Shown here piece after piece: positions 5,914 to 6,136 of a DNA stretch of 6,136 bases. The stretch lies in contig JALVUB010000204.1 in NCBI GenBank assembly GCA_027023915.1, positions 1-6,136 on the forward strand, read 5' to 3'. The stretch comes from Sedimenticola sp. Its GTDB lineage: Bacteria > Pseudomonadota > Gammaproteobacteria > Chromatiales > Chromatiaceae. The position numbers and the translations under genes are program-made. Within the stretch, counting starts at the first letter, position 1; the number at the start of each line of letters is the position of its first letter. Under the pieces are notes generated by a model, which saw only the letters and a list, made by a program, of their open reading frames with translations, was not told the DNA's origin and ran no database searches.

Positions 5914-5989
5914 TCCGCCATAGCTCAGTTGGTAGAGCAACGGACTGTTAATCCGTGGGTCGCTGGTTCGAGCCCAGCTGGCGGAGCCA
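5914..5989 (+). tRNA. tRNA-Asn (anticodon GTT), CCA encoded
   Basis: A 76-base class I tRNA. The acceptor arm TCCGCCA pairs with TGGCGGA, followed by discriminator G and CCA. The D arm contains AGCTCAGTTGGTAGAGC. The anticodon stem ACGGA pairs with TCCGT and encloses CTGTTAA, giving anticodon GTT (5947-5949) for asparagine codons. The T arm is GCTGG, TTCGAGC, CCAGC. It is transcribed alone, away from tpiA, between its own promoter and terminator. Confidence 0.98.
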
Positions 5990-5997
5990 CTCAATAT

Positions 5998-6029
5998 AAA
6001 ACCCCGTCGGATGCCCGACGGGGTTTTTT
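5998..6029 (+). terminator. Intrinsic terminator of tRNA-Asn, probably bidirectional
   Basis: CCCCGTCGG (6002-6010) pairs perfectly with CCGACGGGG (6015-6023) around a 4-base loop, and flanking A4 and T4 extend the stem. It is followed by six T on the plus strand and lies 8 bases after the tRNA CCA end. Read on the minus strand the hairpin is followed by TTTTAT, so it could also end a transcript arriving from the right. Confidence 0.93.
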
Positions 6030-6044
6030 CGTGTAGCGCGTCGC

Positions 6045-6077
6045 TTGGTTTGCGACATTGTGCCAGTTGGTTTGCGA
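6045..6077. repeat. 11-bp direct repeat, two copies 22 bp apart
   Basis: TTGGTTTGCGA occurs at 6045-6055 and again at 6067-6077. The first copy lies in a small inverted repeat, GTCGC (6040-6044) with GCGAC (6052-6056). It sits in the noncoding gap after the tRNA-Asn terminator. The role is unknown; two short copies could arise by local duplication. Confidence 0.5.
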
Positions 6078-6083
6078 TTGGGG

Positions 6084-6136
6084 TTAGTCGGTGTTGAGGG
6101 TGGTTTGTAGGCGGTTTAGGGCGGTTTTGAAGTAGG
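6084..6136 (-). CDS. Possible C-terminus of an unidentified gene entering from the right
   Basis: One minus-strand frame is open from the window edge to a TAA stop at 6086-6084 and reads YFKTALNRLQTTLNTD, which looks like an ordinary amphipathic, hydrophilic protein end. Sixteen codons are too few to identify a family or to prove coding. In favour: the downstream terminator at 5998-6029 works in this direction too, so a convergent gene would fit. Against: two leucines use CTA, which is uncommon in GC-rich genomes like this one, and an open frame of this length is expected by chance. If real, codon use may differ from its neighbours. Confidence 0.3.
   Translation of the reverse strand, partial: YFKTALNRLQTTLNTD

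Noticed and set aside
5900..6136. Minus-strand frame running through the tRNA-Asn gene from the right edge
   Set aside because: An alternative frame stays open across the terminator and into the tRNA, but it is a typical antisense-tRNA artefact without a plausible start.
1..6136. CRISPR array, insertion sequence, toxin-antitoxin or other novel system
   Set aside because: No spaced repeats, transposase motifs, terminal inverted repeats or small paired unknown genes are present; almost the whole window is explained by core genes.

Overview
The window is GC-rich chromosomal DNA of a bacterium with unfused nuoC and nuoD genes, a tpiA-secG-tRNA-Leu-nuo gene order and proteobacterial-type NuoA to NuoF proteins. 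This points to a gammaproteobacterium (or possibly a betaproteobacterium). A free-living, respiring member of the Chromatiales/Ectothiorhodospiraceae type is a plausible guess, but the genus cannot be read from the sequence. Almost everything is core housekeeping DNA, and I see no defence, mobile or biosynthetic system in it.

Layout, from right to left along the minus strand. Positions 5025-5780 carry tpiA (triose-phosphate isomerase). Five bases later comes secG (4594-5019), and 11 bases after that a tRNA-Leu(GAG) gene with an encoded CCA end (4498-4582). A strong intrinsic terminator (4459-4491) closes this tpiA-secG-tRNA-Leu unit. An AT-rich spacer follows, with a good sigma70-type promoter (TTGACA, 18 bases, TAGACT). 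It drives the respiratory complex I operon nuoA-nuoB-nuoC-nuoD-nuoE-nuoF (4318 down to 1). nuoF is cut by the left window edge, and the remaining nuo genes (nuoG to nuoN) presumably lie beyond it. Every junction in the nuo cluster overlaps, by 10, 4, 8, 1 and 11 bases, so translation is probably coupled.

On the plus strand at the right, a tRNA-Asn(GTT) gene (5914-5989) diverges from tpiA, has its own promoter (TTGACC, 17 bases, TAATAT), and ends at a textbook terminator (5998-6029). The last about 100 bases differ in style from the rest. They hold a short direct repeat and what may be the last 16 codons of an unidentified minus-strand gene converging on the tRNA terminator.

Together the genes serve central energy metabolism and protein export. 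NuoE and NuoF (with NuoG) form the NADH-oxidising module of complex I. NuoB, NuoC and NuoD form the quinone-reducing connecting module, and NuoA helps anchor that module to the membrane arm. TpiA works in glycolysis and gluconeogenesis, and SecG is part of the SecYEG translocon. The most useful points for follow-up are the promoter and terminator architecture between tRNA-Leu and nuoA, the GTG start of nuoA, a hairpin abutting the nuoD ribosome binding site, and the unassigned sequence after tRNA-Asn.
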